From: an uncultured Gammaproteobacteria bacterium | GTDB taxonomy: Bacteria > Pseudomonadota > Gammaproteobacteria > Steroidobacterales > UBA11654 | Assembly (NCBI GenBank): GCA_902595845.1 | Contig: CACJRN010000011.1 | Span: forward strand, 1-48,474 | Length of the DNA stretch: 48,474 nt | Direction of reading: 5' to 3' | Position numbers and translations under genes: made by a program | Shown: positions 16,990-26,316 of the stretch, piece by piece | Position numbering within the stretch: the stretch's first letter is position 1 | How the letters are laid out: each line of letters starts with the position of its first letter | Notes under the pieces: generated by a model | The model's input: the letters and a program-made list of their open reading frames with translations, nothing else | Databases searched by the model: none | Told to the model about the DNA's origin: nothing

Positions 16990-18006
16990 TCAAGAATTCC
17001 TTTTAAGTGCCTGAAGGACACTGGGCATCAATTCAAGTTCCCCAGAGTAGAGAATGGGTGCAATTCTTTGGCCTTGATCGCCGTAGCGTTTCATTATTTC
17101 TTTGGCAAGTTCATCTGGGTCTTCGGAAACCACAGCAAATGTATTGAGCACTTCATCATCAATTGCATCACCCATTTCTTTCCATTTACCTTCCTTCGAT
17201 AAACGATTCAGATCATCACTCAGATCCTCATATCCATGTTGTTCGAGTACTGCTTTGTAATTTGGTGTTGAAGCGTAGAATGCAACTTGGTCTCTACAGG
17301 CTCGTACTGCCTTTTTATGCGACTCTTCGTTTGCTCCGATTCCAGTCATAATGGCAATTGATAAGTCAAATTCTGATCGATCTCTTCCTGATGTTTGGAG
17401 TCCCTCTTCAATATTGGGCAGTGTTACATTTTGTAAATATTTAGGTGAGCTAAATGGATGCGCTAAGAGTCCGTCTGCACTTCTAGCAACTGCTTTAGTC
17501 ATCAGTGGGCCGACTGCTGCGACATATATCTTTGGAATACCATGTGGGTTTGGTCCAGGATTAAACAATGGAGTCATCAGAGTGTGTGTGTAAAACTCGC
17601 CTCTGTGGTCTAGTTTTGTTTCATCCTGCCATGCGTTCAGTATGGCTTTGATGGCATTGACCATGTCTTCCATCCTTGCAGCTGGTTTCGACCAAGGCAT
17701 TGAAAACCTTTTTGTAATGTGTGGTCTAATCTGAGAGCCAAGCCCAAGTATGAATCTACCATTAGAGAGTAGATTTAAATCATAAGCGATATTTGCCAAG
17801 TTCATTGGGTTTCTTGCAAATGCAACGGCTATAGATGTGAGTAATTCGATCTTCTGTGTGGAAATGGCTGCAGTAACAAGTGGGAGAAAAGGATCATGTG
17901 CCCCTTCCCATGTATAAGCACCATCAAATCCGGCATCTTCTAGTGCTTTAAATACAGGACCTCCTTCAGAGGGATTTTGGATCATCGTTCCTGAATCAAA
18001 TTTCAT
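16990..18006 (-). CDS. LLM-class flavin/F420-dependent oxidoreductase
   Basis: A luciferase-like TIM-barrel of 338 aa. It matches the TIGR03617-type group by GLGSQIRPHITKRFSMPWSKPAARM-like features (GLGSQIRPHI, then a PAARMEDMV helix), GIPKIYVAAVGPLMTKAVAR and SADGLLAHPFSSP. This group is best known from actinobacteria, where F420 is the cofactor; whether F420 or FMN is used here cannot be read. It begins 14 nt after the terminator of the TonB receptor gene, with TATAAT in between, suggesting its own promoter and a very short or absent leader. Confidence 0.85.
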   Translation of the reverse strand: MKFDSGTMIQNPSEGGPVFKALEDAGFDGAYTWEGAHDPFLPLVTAAISTQKIELLTSIAVAFARNPMNLANIAYDLNLLSNGRFILGLGSQIRPHITKRFSMPWSKPAARMEDMVNAIKAILNAWQDETKLDHRGEFYTHTLMTPLFNPGPNPHGIPKIYVAAVGPLMTKAVARSADGLLAHPFSSPKYLQNVTLPNIEEGLQTSGRDRSEFDLSIAIMTGIGANEESHKKAVRACRDQVAFYASTPNYKAVLEQHGYEDLSDDLNRLSKEGKWKEMGDAIDDEVLNTFAVVSEDPDELAKEIMKRYGDQGQRIAPILYSGELELMPSVLQALKRNS

Positions 18007-18012
18007 AATCTA

Positions 18013-18018
18013 ATTATA
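18013..18018 (-). promoter_or_regulatory. Candidate -10 element for a leaderless LLM transcript
   Basis: On the minus strand, consensus TATAAT ends 6 nt before the ATG at 18006, so the expected start of transcription falls at or next to the A of ATG. No Shine-Dalgarno is present. The -35 position falls within the T-run and stem of the preceding terminator and has no good consensus. Position and sequence are seen; leaderless transcription is inferred. Confidence 0.4.
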
Positions 18019-18019
18019 C

Positions 18020-18052
18020 AAAAAAAAGAGGCGATAAAAATATCGCCTCTTT
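18020..18052 (-). terminator. Intrinsic terminator of the TonB receptor gene
   Basis: A perfect 12-bp stem (AAAGAGGCGATA / TATCGCCTCTTT, plus-strand arms 18025-18036 and 18041-18052) with a 4-nt loop. On the minus strand it is followed by more T's. It lies 24 nt after the receptor stop codon and separates that gene from the LLM gene on the same strand. Confidence 0.92.
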
Positions 18053-18076
18053 ATTAGTTAGATAACTAAGTGCTAC

Positions 18077-20797
18077 TTAGAAATCATAAGTCAGCCTTGC
18101 ACCAACGATTCTTGTTGGGCCTTGGTAGATATGATGTCCACCTGCTAGCAGAGGCGTATCATAATGTCCAAAAGCAAATACCTCATCTGTGAGGTTATTA
18201 CCATAGACCATTAACTCCCAAGAATCACTTCTAACACCAATTCGTGCATTGAATAGCTCGAGTTTTTCCTGTGTGTCAATTGGATCCAGGTCACCTGTAC
18301 TGATAAATGTATCAGTGAACTGCATATCAACACTTGCGAAGAATTCCATTCCATTAGCAAGAGTATTGGTATAGTCAACGATCATTGATCCACTATATTT
18401 AGCAGAACCATTCCATCGATTAGATAGATCTTGGTTACCGCCAGCATATGCACCAGCACCATTCCATACAACCTTACAAGCACCATCAGGTGTTGTAACA
18501 TTTTGTCCATAGACAGCTGATGTCAATGCTTTCGCATCATAGCCATTAGCTGGTCCAGCAATTGCTCTGAAGTATGCATACTGAGTTTCTGTACAAGCAC
18601 CAGTAGTAAACTCATCATACTTTGGATCTAACCAAGCTGCTGCAACAGCAACCCTTAAGTTCTCTGTCGCTTGCCATAAAAGGTCCATCTCAATGGTATT
18701 TACAACAGATGTAGCTGCATTACCAACAACAAATCCAGTACCTTGGAATGTGGATACTTGTTGATCATCGTAATTTGCGTGAGCTGCTGCCCAGTTCAAT
18801 CTAAGATTTCTTGCAAGTGTGTGTTTACCACCAATCTCAAACGAGTCAGCAGTTTCATCATCATACTCAAAACCAATACCTGGGACTGTTCTCAATGGAG
18901 TCTTTACACCATTGACATCCGCAAACGCAGGATTTTGGTCATCTGCTGCGTTGAATCCACCTGACTTATAGCCTTGGCTATAACTGACATAAATCATGTT
19001 GTTTTCATTGAGTCGTTTCTCTAGCTGAATAGATGGTAGCCAGTGATCTGTTTCTCTTTGAACATCATAAAACTCATGTGCCCAAGTGTCGTATAACGAT
19101 CCTAGGATCGCTTGAACGACAGGATATGGATTAGTAGTCGTTCCAGCACAATTGCTGATACCCAATGTATCCTGACTGACACAAACATCAGCATTAATGA
19201 CTTTTCTTTCACGAACATAACGAACACCCATGGTTAATTCCATGTCATCAGCAAGATCCATGCTGACTTGACCAAATAAAGCTTTTGCATCTGTGTCTTG
19301 CGTCCAGTTACTCAAACGACCAATTTGGTTAAACATTGTTTGAAAATAACATGGAGGGAATGATCCAACACCAAATCCAGCTAAGAGCTGACCATATTCA
19401 CATGTTCCATTTGCAACCAATGGCATACCTGGGAAATAAGTAATTCCATTACTCAGCGTTACTGGAAATGGAAGAACATTCACAAGGCCTGCTCCAGCAG
19501 CCTGTGCCGGATTTAGAGCCATAATACTGGGTGTTGGTAAAACACCAAGTTGAAATAAAGTAGTTCCAACCCCGCCCAAGTTACCGTCAATATGGACTTC
19601 TCTATCAATATCTTGCATTTGAGAATCCCAATATGCACCAACAGTCCATCTGACAGATTGACTTTGATCTGATGATAATCTTAATTCGACGCTGTCTTTG
19701 TCGTATTCAGACCAATCATCCCTTGATACAAGAACCAATGGACCATAGTCAGCATCTAAACCATCAACATAGTCATAAGCTGAATGTCCAATTACAACAC
19801 TTAGATTCATATCATTTTCCATATCAAGACTGATATTTAATGATGTATCTTGTGTGTTTGTGACTGTTCCCTGAGGGTTGTTACCAAGTACTTGCGTAGT
19901 TCCAAACCCAAGGTTTTCGTCTGTGAATTGATTGCCTGTACCAACTGCTTGAGCATATCCTGGGTATATAAGACCCATTACAGCAAAACCAAGACCTGAA
20001 GTCGGTGTTGGAGGCATGGCTTGATCAAATGTCCAAGGAGTTGATGTACTTCCTGTTCTGATGTGCTCACCATCTGTGTGTTTAAAATCGATACGAAGAT
20101 CGTCATTTGGTTGGTAAGAAGCACTCAGTCTGAGCATCGTTTCATCTGCTGTCGGTCCTGTAGATCCATTATAGAGGTTCTGAATATAACCATCATTGTC
20201 TCTATCCTGCCATGACAGTCTTACAGCAAATGCATCAGAAAGAGGAATGTTTAAATGCCCTTCAATTTCTGTTCCACTGTCTTCATCTGATGCAGCAACT
20301 GAAACACGACCTGAAATATCATCAGCACCAATAACTGGCTTTGCTGATATCACATTGATTGCTCCTGTAAGTGTATTCTTTCCAAAAAGAGTTCCTTGTG
20401 GACCTCTAAGTACTTCGACACGTTCTACATCAAACATACCAGTTCTAAACTGTCTGCCTTTGGGCATGTGAACGCCGTCGACAAATAGTCCAACTGATTG
20501 TTCGAATGATTGGTTAGAACCAATTGAAATTCCTCTCATTGTTGCAATTGTTGATATCGCATTCTCAGATACTGAGAAGTTTGGAATGTATCTGCCAAGA
20601 TCTTGTAAAGTATTAACAGCAGCTTTCTCAATCAATTCACCATCTATAACAGTTACAGAAACGGCGATGTCCTGAAGACTCTCTTCCTTCTTGGTAGCTG
20701 TTACGATAATTTCTTCTAGCTCTTGAGCTTTAACTGTTCCAACACTAAATGTCATCGCAATTGCCAACGCAAGAGTTGATTGCATAATACGTTTCAT
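18077..20797 (-). CDS. TonB-dependent outer-membrane receptor
   Basis: A 906-aa outer-membrane transporter that imports a large or scarce ligand using TonB energy. The signal peptide (about 1-24, ending VKA) is followed by a TonB box-like EEIIVTATKKEE, the plug domain (SVTVIDGELI ... VEVLRGPQGTLFGKNTLTGAINVIS) and a 22-strand barrel ending in the typical aromatic C-terminus YDF. The plug type (LQDIAVSVTV) is common among marine and sphingomonad receptors next to catabolic genes. The start at MKRIMQSTL is set by the signal peptide and GGGGGA upstream; an open frame extends to 20899. It is flanked by acyl-CoA genes, so the ligand may be the hydrophobic substrate, which is inference. Confidence 0.93.
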   Translation of the reverse strand: MKRIMQSTLALAIAMTFSVGTVKAQELEEIIVTATKKEESLQDIAVSVTVIDGELIEKAAVNTLQDLGRYIPNFSVSENAISTIATMRGISIGSNQSFEQSVGLFVDGVHMPKGRQFRTGMFDVERVEVLRGPQGTLFGKNTLTGAINVISAKPVIGADDISGRVSVAASDEDSGTEIEGHLNIPLSDAFAVRLSWQDRDNDGYIQNLYNGSTGPTADETMLRLSASYQPNDDLRIDFKHTDGEHIRTGSTSTPWTFDQAMPPTPTSGLGFAVMGLIYPGYAQAVGTGNQFTDENLGFGTTQVLGNNPQGTVTNTQDTSLNISLDMENDMNLSVVIGHSAYDYVDGLDADYGPLVLVSRDDWSEYDKDSVELRLSSDQSQSVRWTVGAYWDSQMQDIDREVHIDGNLGGVGTTLFQLGVLPTPSIMALNPAQAAGAGLVNVLPFPVTLSNGITYFPGMPLVANGTCEYGQLLAGFGVGSFPPCYFQTMFNQIGRLSNWTQDTDAKALFGQVSMDLADDMELTMGVRYVRERKVINADVCVSQDTLGISNCAGTTTNPYPVVQAILGSLYDTWAHEFYDVQRETDHWLPSIQLEKRLNENNMIYVSYSQGYKSGGFNAADDQNPAFADVNGVKTPLRTVPGIGFEYDDETADSFEIGGKHTLARNLRLNWAAAHANYDDQQVSTFQGTGFVVGNAATSVVNTIEMDLLWQATENLRVAVAAAWLDPKYDEFTTGACTETQYAYFRAIAGPANGYDAKALTSAVYGQNVTTPDGACKVVWNGAGAYAGGNQDLSNRWNGSAKYSGSMIVDYTNTLANGMEFFASVDMQFTDTFISTGDLDPIDTQEKLELFNARIGVRSDSWELMVYGNNLTDEVFAFGHYDTPLLAGGHHIYQGPTRIVGARLTYDF

Positions 20798-20843
20798 ATG
20801 GATTTCCCCCTTATAGTTCACGTAATTACATGTTTGTATGTCT

Positions 20844-20858
20844 AATATTGCCAATATT
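20844..20858. promoter_or_regulatory. 15-nt palindrome upstream of the TonB receptor
   Basis: AATATTG-C-CAATATT, a perfect inverted repeat, lies 47 nt before the receptor ATG in the only sizeable intergenic region nearby (20798-21018). It is a possible operator or part of the promoter. It does not match the repeat found upstream of the carboxylase operon, apart from AT-rich content. Confidence 0.35.
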
Positions 20859-21018
20859 TTGGGGTATATCAAAGCATGATATTTGTTTTTTAAACTCAAA
20901 TCTGTTGTTTAAATGACAATAAGTCAATAAATACAGGGGTTTTAGCGTATTTTTTCATATTTCAATTAATTACAAATAAATGTAAAAATTCCGTGTTTTT
21001 TGGATAAGATGATTCATT

Positions 21019-21405
21019 ATGAGGAGAAGTTCTTTTTTATTGATTTCTATGGTGTTTCTATCGGTCTCGGATATTTCAATGTCAGAGGTGAATGAATATC
21101 TTCATTGCAGCTTTAAAGAAAACACAATAGAGAAGAATTTTTATTGGTCTATTGGCTCAGATAATAAGATTCATAGATGGGTCTCAGGAATGCCGAATTC
21201 AGTGATCAATTCGCTCGTGATGAATGATGAGAAAAATATTGCTTGGAATGAAATTGGAAATCCCATGGGCATCTTTGTGCTCGATAAAAAAACAATGCGA
21301 CAAAGCGGCACCCTACTTTCGAGTGAGAACAAAATTCTTGATCGATGGGTCAGTGAATGCAGTTATCTTAAAGAAGATCAGTTTTTAAAAATACAATTGG
21401 ATTAA
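21019..21405 (+). CDS. Small exported protein of unknown function
   Basis: A 128-aa protein with an N-terminal signal peptide (about 1-22; RRSSFLLISMVFLSVS). The mature part has two cysteines (in LHCSF and SECSY) that could pair in the periplasm, and alternating polar/hydrophobic segments typical of a small beta-rich domain. I recognise no family. The gene lies between the divergent TonB receptor and the convergent dehydrogenase operon, overlapping the latter's end by 4 nt. It has no strong ribosome-binding site. Confidence 0.6.
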   Translation: MRRSSFLLISMVFLSVSDISMSEVNEYLHCSFKENTIEKNFYWSIGSDNKIHRWVSGMPNSVINSLVMNDEKNIAWNEIGNPMGIFVLDKKTMRQSGTLLSSENKILDRWVSECSYLKEDQFLKIQLD

Positions 21406-22490
21406 ATTCCTTGAGCTTCTGCAGCCTCCTCTCTCAATAAATCAGGGCTTCCCAATAATTGTCTATTTAAACCGATTCGCTTAAACCAATAATGCAGTCC
21501 TAGATCATCAGTAAAGCCCATTCCACCATGAACTTCAGTTGATGTTTTGGCTACAAATGCACCCACTTCTGAAAGATGTGCTTTTGTTTGACACGCCATG
21601 AGATCTGCCTCATGTGGGATATGATCAATTGAATGTGCTGCATACCAAACCATGGAATAACAAGGTTCCAGATCTGATGCCATTTGTGCACACATATGTT
21701 TTACAGCTTGAAACGATCCGATGGGTCTGCCGAATTGTTTTCTTTCTTTTGCATAATCGACTGAACGATTCAACATAGACTGAGATGCACCAAGAGTTTC
21801 TGAAGCAATGGCAACCCTTCCAAGATTAATTGCTTGTTTGATTGCATCAATATTGCCTGGACCATTTCCTAAATCTTCTGTCTTTACTTGATCCAATTTC
21901 AGTTCACTCACAAAAGATGTGATATCCACTGTCTTTAATTCCACCTTCTCCAACCCACTCTCCTCAGCTTCAACTATGTGAAGAGCTCCATCAGAATCAA
22001 GAATCAAATAATGTGTGCTATGAATATCATCCATCACGAACAATGATTGGCCACTTAATTTTTGCTTTGAGCTTTGAATACCCTTTTCGATTCGCCTTCC
22101 AGTCATTTCTGTTAGTGCAACTGCAAACCTATACTCACCATTTGCAATAGATGGTAGATACTTTTGCTTTTGAGAATCACTTCCAAGTTTATTGATTAAA
22201 AATGGTGCAATCAAAAAAGATCCGATAAACGGATAAGGAGCAACTCCCTTACCCAAAGATTCAGAAACGCTGATTGCAAACAATGAATCAAGTCCAAGAC
22301 CCCCATATTCTTCAGGAATAATGAGTCCACTGAGACCAAGTTCGTTCAAGCCATTGAATACATCATCTATCAAGTTATCATCCTCTCCAGTTCTATAAGA
22401 TCTCAATGCATCAACTGTCACGGTGTCTTCGAGAAATTTATCAATGCTCTCTTGAAAGAATTGTTGTTCTTCTGATAGTCCGAAATACAT
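21402..22490 (-). CDS. Acyl-CoA dehydrogenase-like subunit, likely non-catalytic partner
   Basis: A 362-aa acyl-CoA dehydrogenase-fold protein. The N-terminal helices and LIIPEEYGGLGLDSLFA are typical, as are KERKQFGRPIGSFQAVKH and HGGMGFTDDLGLHYWFKR. Neither usual catalytic Glu is evident: the helix-G position reads LGRVAIA instead of LERxxxA, and the YEG-type loop reads LGSPDLL. With the next-upstream gene (2 nt gap), which keeps a helix-G Glu, it looks like the FadE28/FadE29 (ChsE1-ChsE2) heterotetramers of steroid side-chain catabolism. AAGGAG 7 nt upstream fixes the start. It is the last gene of the seven-gene operon. Confidence 0.88.
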   Translation of the reverse strand: MYFGLSEEQQFFQESIDKFLEDTVTVDALRSYRTGEDDNLIDDVFNGLNELGLSGLIIPEEYGGLGLDSLFAISVSESLGKGVAPYPFIGSFLIAPFLINKLGSDSQKQKYLPSIANGEYRFAVALTEMTGRRIEKGIQSSKQKLSGQSLFVMDDIHSTHYLILDSDGALHIVEAEESGLEKVELKTVDITSFVSELKLDQVKTEDLGNGPGNIDAIKQAINLGRVAIASETLGASQSMLNRSVDYAKERKQFGRPIGSFQAVKHMCAQMASDLEPCYSMVWYAAHSIDHIPHEADLMACQTKAHLSEVGAFVAKTSTEVHGGMGFTDDLGLHYWFKRIGLNRQLLGSPDLLREEAAEAQGI

Positions 22491-22492
22491 GG

Positions 22493-23722
22493 TTACGCTC
22501 CTTGAATCTTGGGCTCTTTTGGTAGGCCCAAGCCTCTTTCAGAAATGATATTTTTTTGAATCTGACTGGTGCCACCGCCAATGATCAGACCGAGATAATA
22601 CATATAGGCATACTGCCATCCACCATTGTCTCTAAGATGTGGACTGTTGTTATAAAGTGTCCCCAACTCACCCATTACATCAATTGCCAGTGTTTCGAGC
22701 TCATATCTCATTTCAGTCCCATATAGTTTTACGATCATGGTTCCAAGATTGATATCCTGACCCTTATTTAGTCGACCAGAGAGCAATCGCAATCCATGAG
22801 ATTTGAGTGCGAGTATCTTTCCGTGGATTTTCATCAAACGATCTCGATAAACCGGTTTATCAATGATACGAACGCCATCTAGGATTTCACTCTTCATCAG
22901 ATTAACAAGTTTGTCATAACGTCTGATCATCTTGTTTGGATCTCCCAATGACCCTCTTTCATGAACGAGGGTTTTGTTTGCGACCAACCAGCCTTGTCCT
23001 CTCTCACCCACAATATTCTCTGCTGGAATTCTGACATCTGTAAAAAATACCTCATTGAAACCAGCATCCAATGTCATATCAACCAACGGCCTGACTTCAA
23101 TCCCAGGTGTATCCATTGGAATGAGTAAATAGCTGATCCCCTGATGCTTTGACGCTTCAGGTTCGGTTCGAACCAAACAAAACATCATTTGTGCATATTT
23201 GGCAGTACTCGTCCAAATCTTTTGTCCATTGATCACCCATTCATCACCAACTAACTCGCCCTTCGTTTGCAAACTGGCAAGGTCACTACCAGCATTGGGC
23301 TCAGAGTATCCCTGACACCATATTTCATCTAAATATAATGCTGGTTGAATATACCTTTGCCTTTGTTCCTCAGTGCCCATTTCCAATAGCGTTGGCACCA
23401 AAAAGTCAATGCCCTGTCCGCCGACGCCGGTTGGAATTTTGGATTTTGAAAATTCTTCTGTGATGATCACATTTTTTACAATATCGAGATCTCCTCCAAA
23501 GCCACCATACTCTTTAGGAATATGTCTGACATGATATCCGTGCTCAATCAGAATCTTTTGCCATTCTTTATAATCCATTTCAATCTTGGGTTTTTCATTG
23601 GGATCCATCACTGATTCATAACTGTATAAGCTTCCAGTTACATGAATGCCCTTGTATTGTTCACAGAATGACTGCACTTCATTTCTGAAGTCAGCATATT
23701 CATTACCAAAATCAAGATTCAT
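22493..23722 (-). CDS. Acyl-CoA dehydrogenase, likely catalytic partner
   Basis: A 409-aa acyl-CoA dehydrogenase. FAD/substrate-binding features are WCQGYSEPNAGSDLA, GQKIWTSTA and the C-terminal GGGTSQIQKNIISERGLGLP. A Glu in LVHERGS sits at the helix-G catalytic position used by isovaleryl-CoA dehydrogenase. The C-terminal ISERGLGLP ending is like FadE-type enzymes of steroid/terpenoid clusters. GGAGG lies 6 nt from the ATG, and the start overlaps the hydratase gene by 11 nt. Probable role: alpha,beta-desaturation of a branched or cyclic acyl-CoA together with the downstream partner. Confidence 0.9.
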   Translation of the reverse strand: MNLDFGNEYADFRNEVQSFCEQYKGIHVTGSLYSYESVMDPNEKPKIEMDYKEWQKILIEHGYHVRHIPKEYGGFGGDLDIVKNVIITEEFSKSKIPTGVGGQGIDFLVPTLLEMGTEEQRQRYIQPALYLDEIWCQGYSEPNAGSDLASLQTKGELVGDEWVINGQKIWTSTAKYAQMMFCLVRTEPEASKHQGISYLLIPMDTPGIEVRPLVDMTLDAGFNEVFFTDVRIPAENIVGERGQGWLVANKTLVHERGSLGDPNKMIRRYDKLVNLMKSEILDGVRIIDKPVYRDRLMKIHGKILALKSHGLRLLSGRLNKGQDINLGTMIVKLYGTEMRYELETLAIDVMGELGTLYNNSPHLRDNGGWQYAYMYYLGLIIGGGTSQIQKNIISERGLGLPKEPKIQGA

Positions 23723-24536
23723 CTTTATCCTCCATCCAAGTGGGTTGTCTTTTTTCTAAGAAAGCCTGAATGCCTTCTTTTGCATCTTCACTGTCAATAC
23801 AAGCTTTAATCTGCTCTCTTAAATAAGGCAATGCTTCATCAAATGCCATTTGATCTTGCTTGTTGTATGCAGCGAGTCCCATTTTCATTGTATTGGGCGG
23901 GAGCTTTACTAGCGAAGAAACCAATAGATCGACAGTATCATCAAGATCCACTCTTGGAACATGATGGTTGATCAGACCGTATTTCTCTGCAGTACTTGCA
24001 TCGATACTCTCACCTCTCATGATAAAGTCCAAACCTTGTCTTTTTGGCATCACTCTGAATAATCCAGCCATGACCATAAATGGCCAAATCCCTCTCTTTA
24101 TTTCAGGCGCTGTAAAAGTTACATCGCTTGAAGCAATTGCATGAGTGGCATTGCAAACAAGCATTAGAGCTCCTGCTAAAACATCTCCTTGAACTTTGCA
24201 TACAACCGGTTTATTTAGATTTCTTATCATGAGGCTGATGTCCTCAACATCACCAAGTTTTGGAACCGTTGAGGCGGTTTCATCCTCCTTAGACCACATA
24301 TTTTTCAAGTCACCTCCTGCACAAAATACATCTCCATTGGCTTGAATTTTAATTACCCGTATATGATCCGATTGCTTTGCGTAATTCAGTGCATAGATGA
24401 TCTCATTTGACATGACATCATTGATTGCATTCTTCTTATCTGGCCTATTGAGAGTGATGCTTAAAACGTGACCAGAATCTTCAATCAATGTTGTTTCAAA
24501 CACATATGCATCAGGTGACATTATTTGATCAGTCAT
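23712..24536 (-). CDS. Enoyl-CoA hydratase (AtuE-like position)
   Basis: A crotonase-family protein of about 274 aa. The oxyanion-hole motif is GDVFCAGGDLKNM, and a second motif is VQGDVLAGALMLVCNATHAIA. The catalytic Glu position falls in FTAPEIKRGIWPFM. Two ATGs are possible (24548 and 24536); GGAG is 6 nt before the second, which I prefer. It overlaps the AtuA-like gene. In the Pseudomonas atu operon the equivalent AtuE hydrates isohexenylglutaconyl-CoA; the substrate here is unknown. Confidence 0.88.
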   Translation of the reverse strand: MTDQIMSPDAYVFETTLIEDSGHVLSITLNRPDKKNAINDVMSNEIIYALNYAKQSDHIRVIKIQANGDVFCAGGDLKNMWSKEDETASTVPKLGDVEDISLMIRNLNKPVVCKVQGDVLAGALMLVCNATHAIASSDVTFTAPEIKRGIWPFMVMAGLFRVMPKRQGLDFIMRGESIDASTAEKYGLINHHVPRVDLDDTVDLLVSSLVKLPPNTMKMGLAAYNKQDQMAFDEALPYLREQIKACIDSEDAKEGIQAFLEKRQPTWMEDKDES

Positions 24537-26316
24537 TATTGTCTCCATTGATTAAATCTTTCGGGACATTTACATGCTTTGCTCTTAGATACTCTCCAAG
24601 TGACTTAGCCAATGCATCCACTTTTGTGTTTGAAGAAGCACCGTCCTCTAGAATATCTTTGATATAAAAATTCAATGATCTAATATTTGGAAGCTCGTAT
24701 CTTTCAATTTCGTATTTATTTAAATCTGGAAGAAGAATTTTTAATTGCTCCACTGTTAAGTAATGATAGACAAAAGAATATATATCATCAGATCTTGCCC
24801 AAATTCCCAGATTGGCACAACCCCCTTTGTCTCCTGATCTTGCACCGATTATTCTACCAAATGGAATTTCCTCAAACTCAGTATAAGTCTGCTTTTCGAT
24901 TTTTGTCTCAATGATAGTTGATGCAATTTTATTTTCATCTATCTCCAAGCTTGTTGGATAGACCGTGTGTTCTTCACTAAGGATATGAATCTTTTCACTC
25001 ACATGCTTTGAATCAATCAGGGTTGGCCAATAACGAATGAATGGACTGCCGGGACCTGGTGGTTGCTTTGAGAAAAATCCTGGGTAATTCGCCAAGGCCA
25101 GTTCAATGATTTTTGCTGTGAAAAGCCTTCCAACTAAATTTGGGTCTTTTGACTTAAGATCGATTCTTAACATTGCCATTGCTTCTTCATGCGTTTCAGG
25201 ATCACTTTTATCTGTTCTATGTAGATCGATGGTGACCTCATCAAACTGATCCTTGCCACCTAATAAATCGAATAAAGCTGTTACAAATATCTCTGCTTTT
25301 TCCTCTATATCCAATCCTGTCAGAATCAATTCCATGCCATTTCTATATCCACCTGCAAGATTGACACAAACCTTATGAGTGTTATTTGGAGGTGAACCTT
25401 TACAAGCTGTCACCATGACTTTGTCATTACCGAGATCTTCCAATAAGAGAGAATCAAAGTGTCCGATGACATCTGGATTAACATAGTCTGGAGAAGATAT
25501 TTCGTATAGCAACTGAGCAGTGACTGTACCAGTGGATATCAATCCGCCAGTATTTTCATGTTTTGTGATCATGAATGATCCATCTTCATAGATTTCTGCA
25601 ATCGGATAGCCGATATCTTTGAATGTCTTTACCTCTTCAAAGAAGGCATAATTCCCACCTGTGGTTTGAGCGCCGCACTCGATAATATGTCCTGCGGCTA
25701 GCGCGCCTGAGAGTTTATCAAAGTCATCTCTTTTCCAGCCAAACTTCCATGCTGCTGGGCCAATCACAAGTGAAGCGTCTGTCACCCTTGGGCAAATAAC
25801 AACATCGGCACCGAGATCAAGAGCTTTTACGATACCCCATGCGCCTAAATACACATTGGCTGTAATGATCTCACATCCAGATGAGCTTATTGGAACATGC
25901 TTATCAAGATGAATAAATTCCTCGCCTTGATCTTGAAGTGTTGAAAGGTCATCAACGATGTCATCACCATCAATATATGCAACGTTCATTTCAAGTGACA
26001 ACTCTTCATTGATTTTATTCAATTCATTTGCCATTGATTTGGGATTCAAACCTCCTGCATTGACAACAATCTTGATGCCTTTTGCTTGACAGGTCTTCGC
26101 AACATCTCTGTACTGCTTAAGAAAAGTTCCAACATAGCCCATGTCCTCACCACGTTTGAGCTTTTGTGAATAGAGAATACCCATGGTCAGTTCTGCCAAG
26201 TAATCGCCTGTCAGAAAATCGATTGGACCACCTTCGATCAATTCTTTTGCAGCTGAAAGCTTATCGCCATAGTAACCACTGCAATTTGCAATCCTGATGT
26301 TATCTCGAGCATTCAT
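24529..26316 (-). CDS. AtuA-like acyclic terpene utilization protein (DUF1446)
   Basis: A 595-aa protein. The large N-terminal AtuA domain (about 1-450) opens with IRIANCSGYYGDKLSAAKELIEGGPIDFLTGDYLAELTM-type features (NCSGYYGD, GGPIDFLTGDYLAE) and has VVICPRVTDASLVIGPAAW. The C-terminal ferredoxin-fold AtuA domain starts near GARSGDKGGCANLGIWAR. Both domains are fused, as in many actinobacterial and marine homologues. AtuA is needed for citronellol/geraniol growth in Pseudomonas, but its reaction is not established. Its ATG overlaps the tetR stop (ATGA). Confidence 0.9.
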   Translation of the reverse strand: MNARDNIRIANCSGYYGDKLSAAKELIEGGPIDFLTGDYLAELTMGILYSQKLKRGEDMGYVGTFLKQYRDVAKTCQAKGIKIVVNAGGLNPKSMANELNKINEELSLEMNVAYIDGDDIVDDLSTLQDQGEEFIHLDKHVPISSSGCEIITANVYLGAWGIVKALDLGADVVICPRVTDASLVIGPAAWKFGWKRDDFDKLSGALAAGHIIECGAQTTGGNYAFFEEVKTFKDIGYPIAEIYEDGSFMITKHENTGGLISTGTVTAQLLYEISSPDYVNPDVIGHFDSLLLEDLGNDKVMVTACKGSPPNNTHKVCVNLAGGYRNGMELILTGLDIEEKAEIFVTALFDLLGGKDQFDEVTIDLHRTDKSDPETHEEAMAMLRIDLKSKDPNLVGRLFTAKIIELALANYPGFFSKQPPGPGSPFIRYWPTLIDSKHVSEKIHILSEEHTVYPTSLEIDENKIASTIIETKIEKQTYTEFEEIPFGRIIGARSGDKGGCANLGIWARSDDIYSFVYHYLTVEQLKILLPDLNKYEIERYELPNIRSLNFYIKDILEDGASSNTKVDALAKSLGEYLRAKHVNVPKDLINGDNND

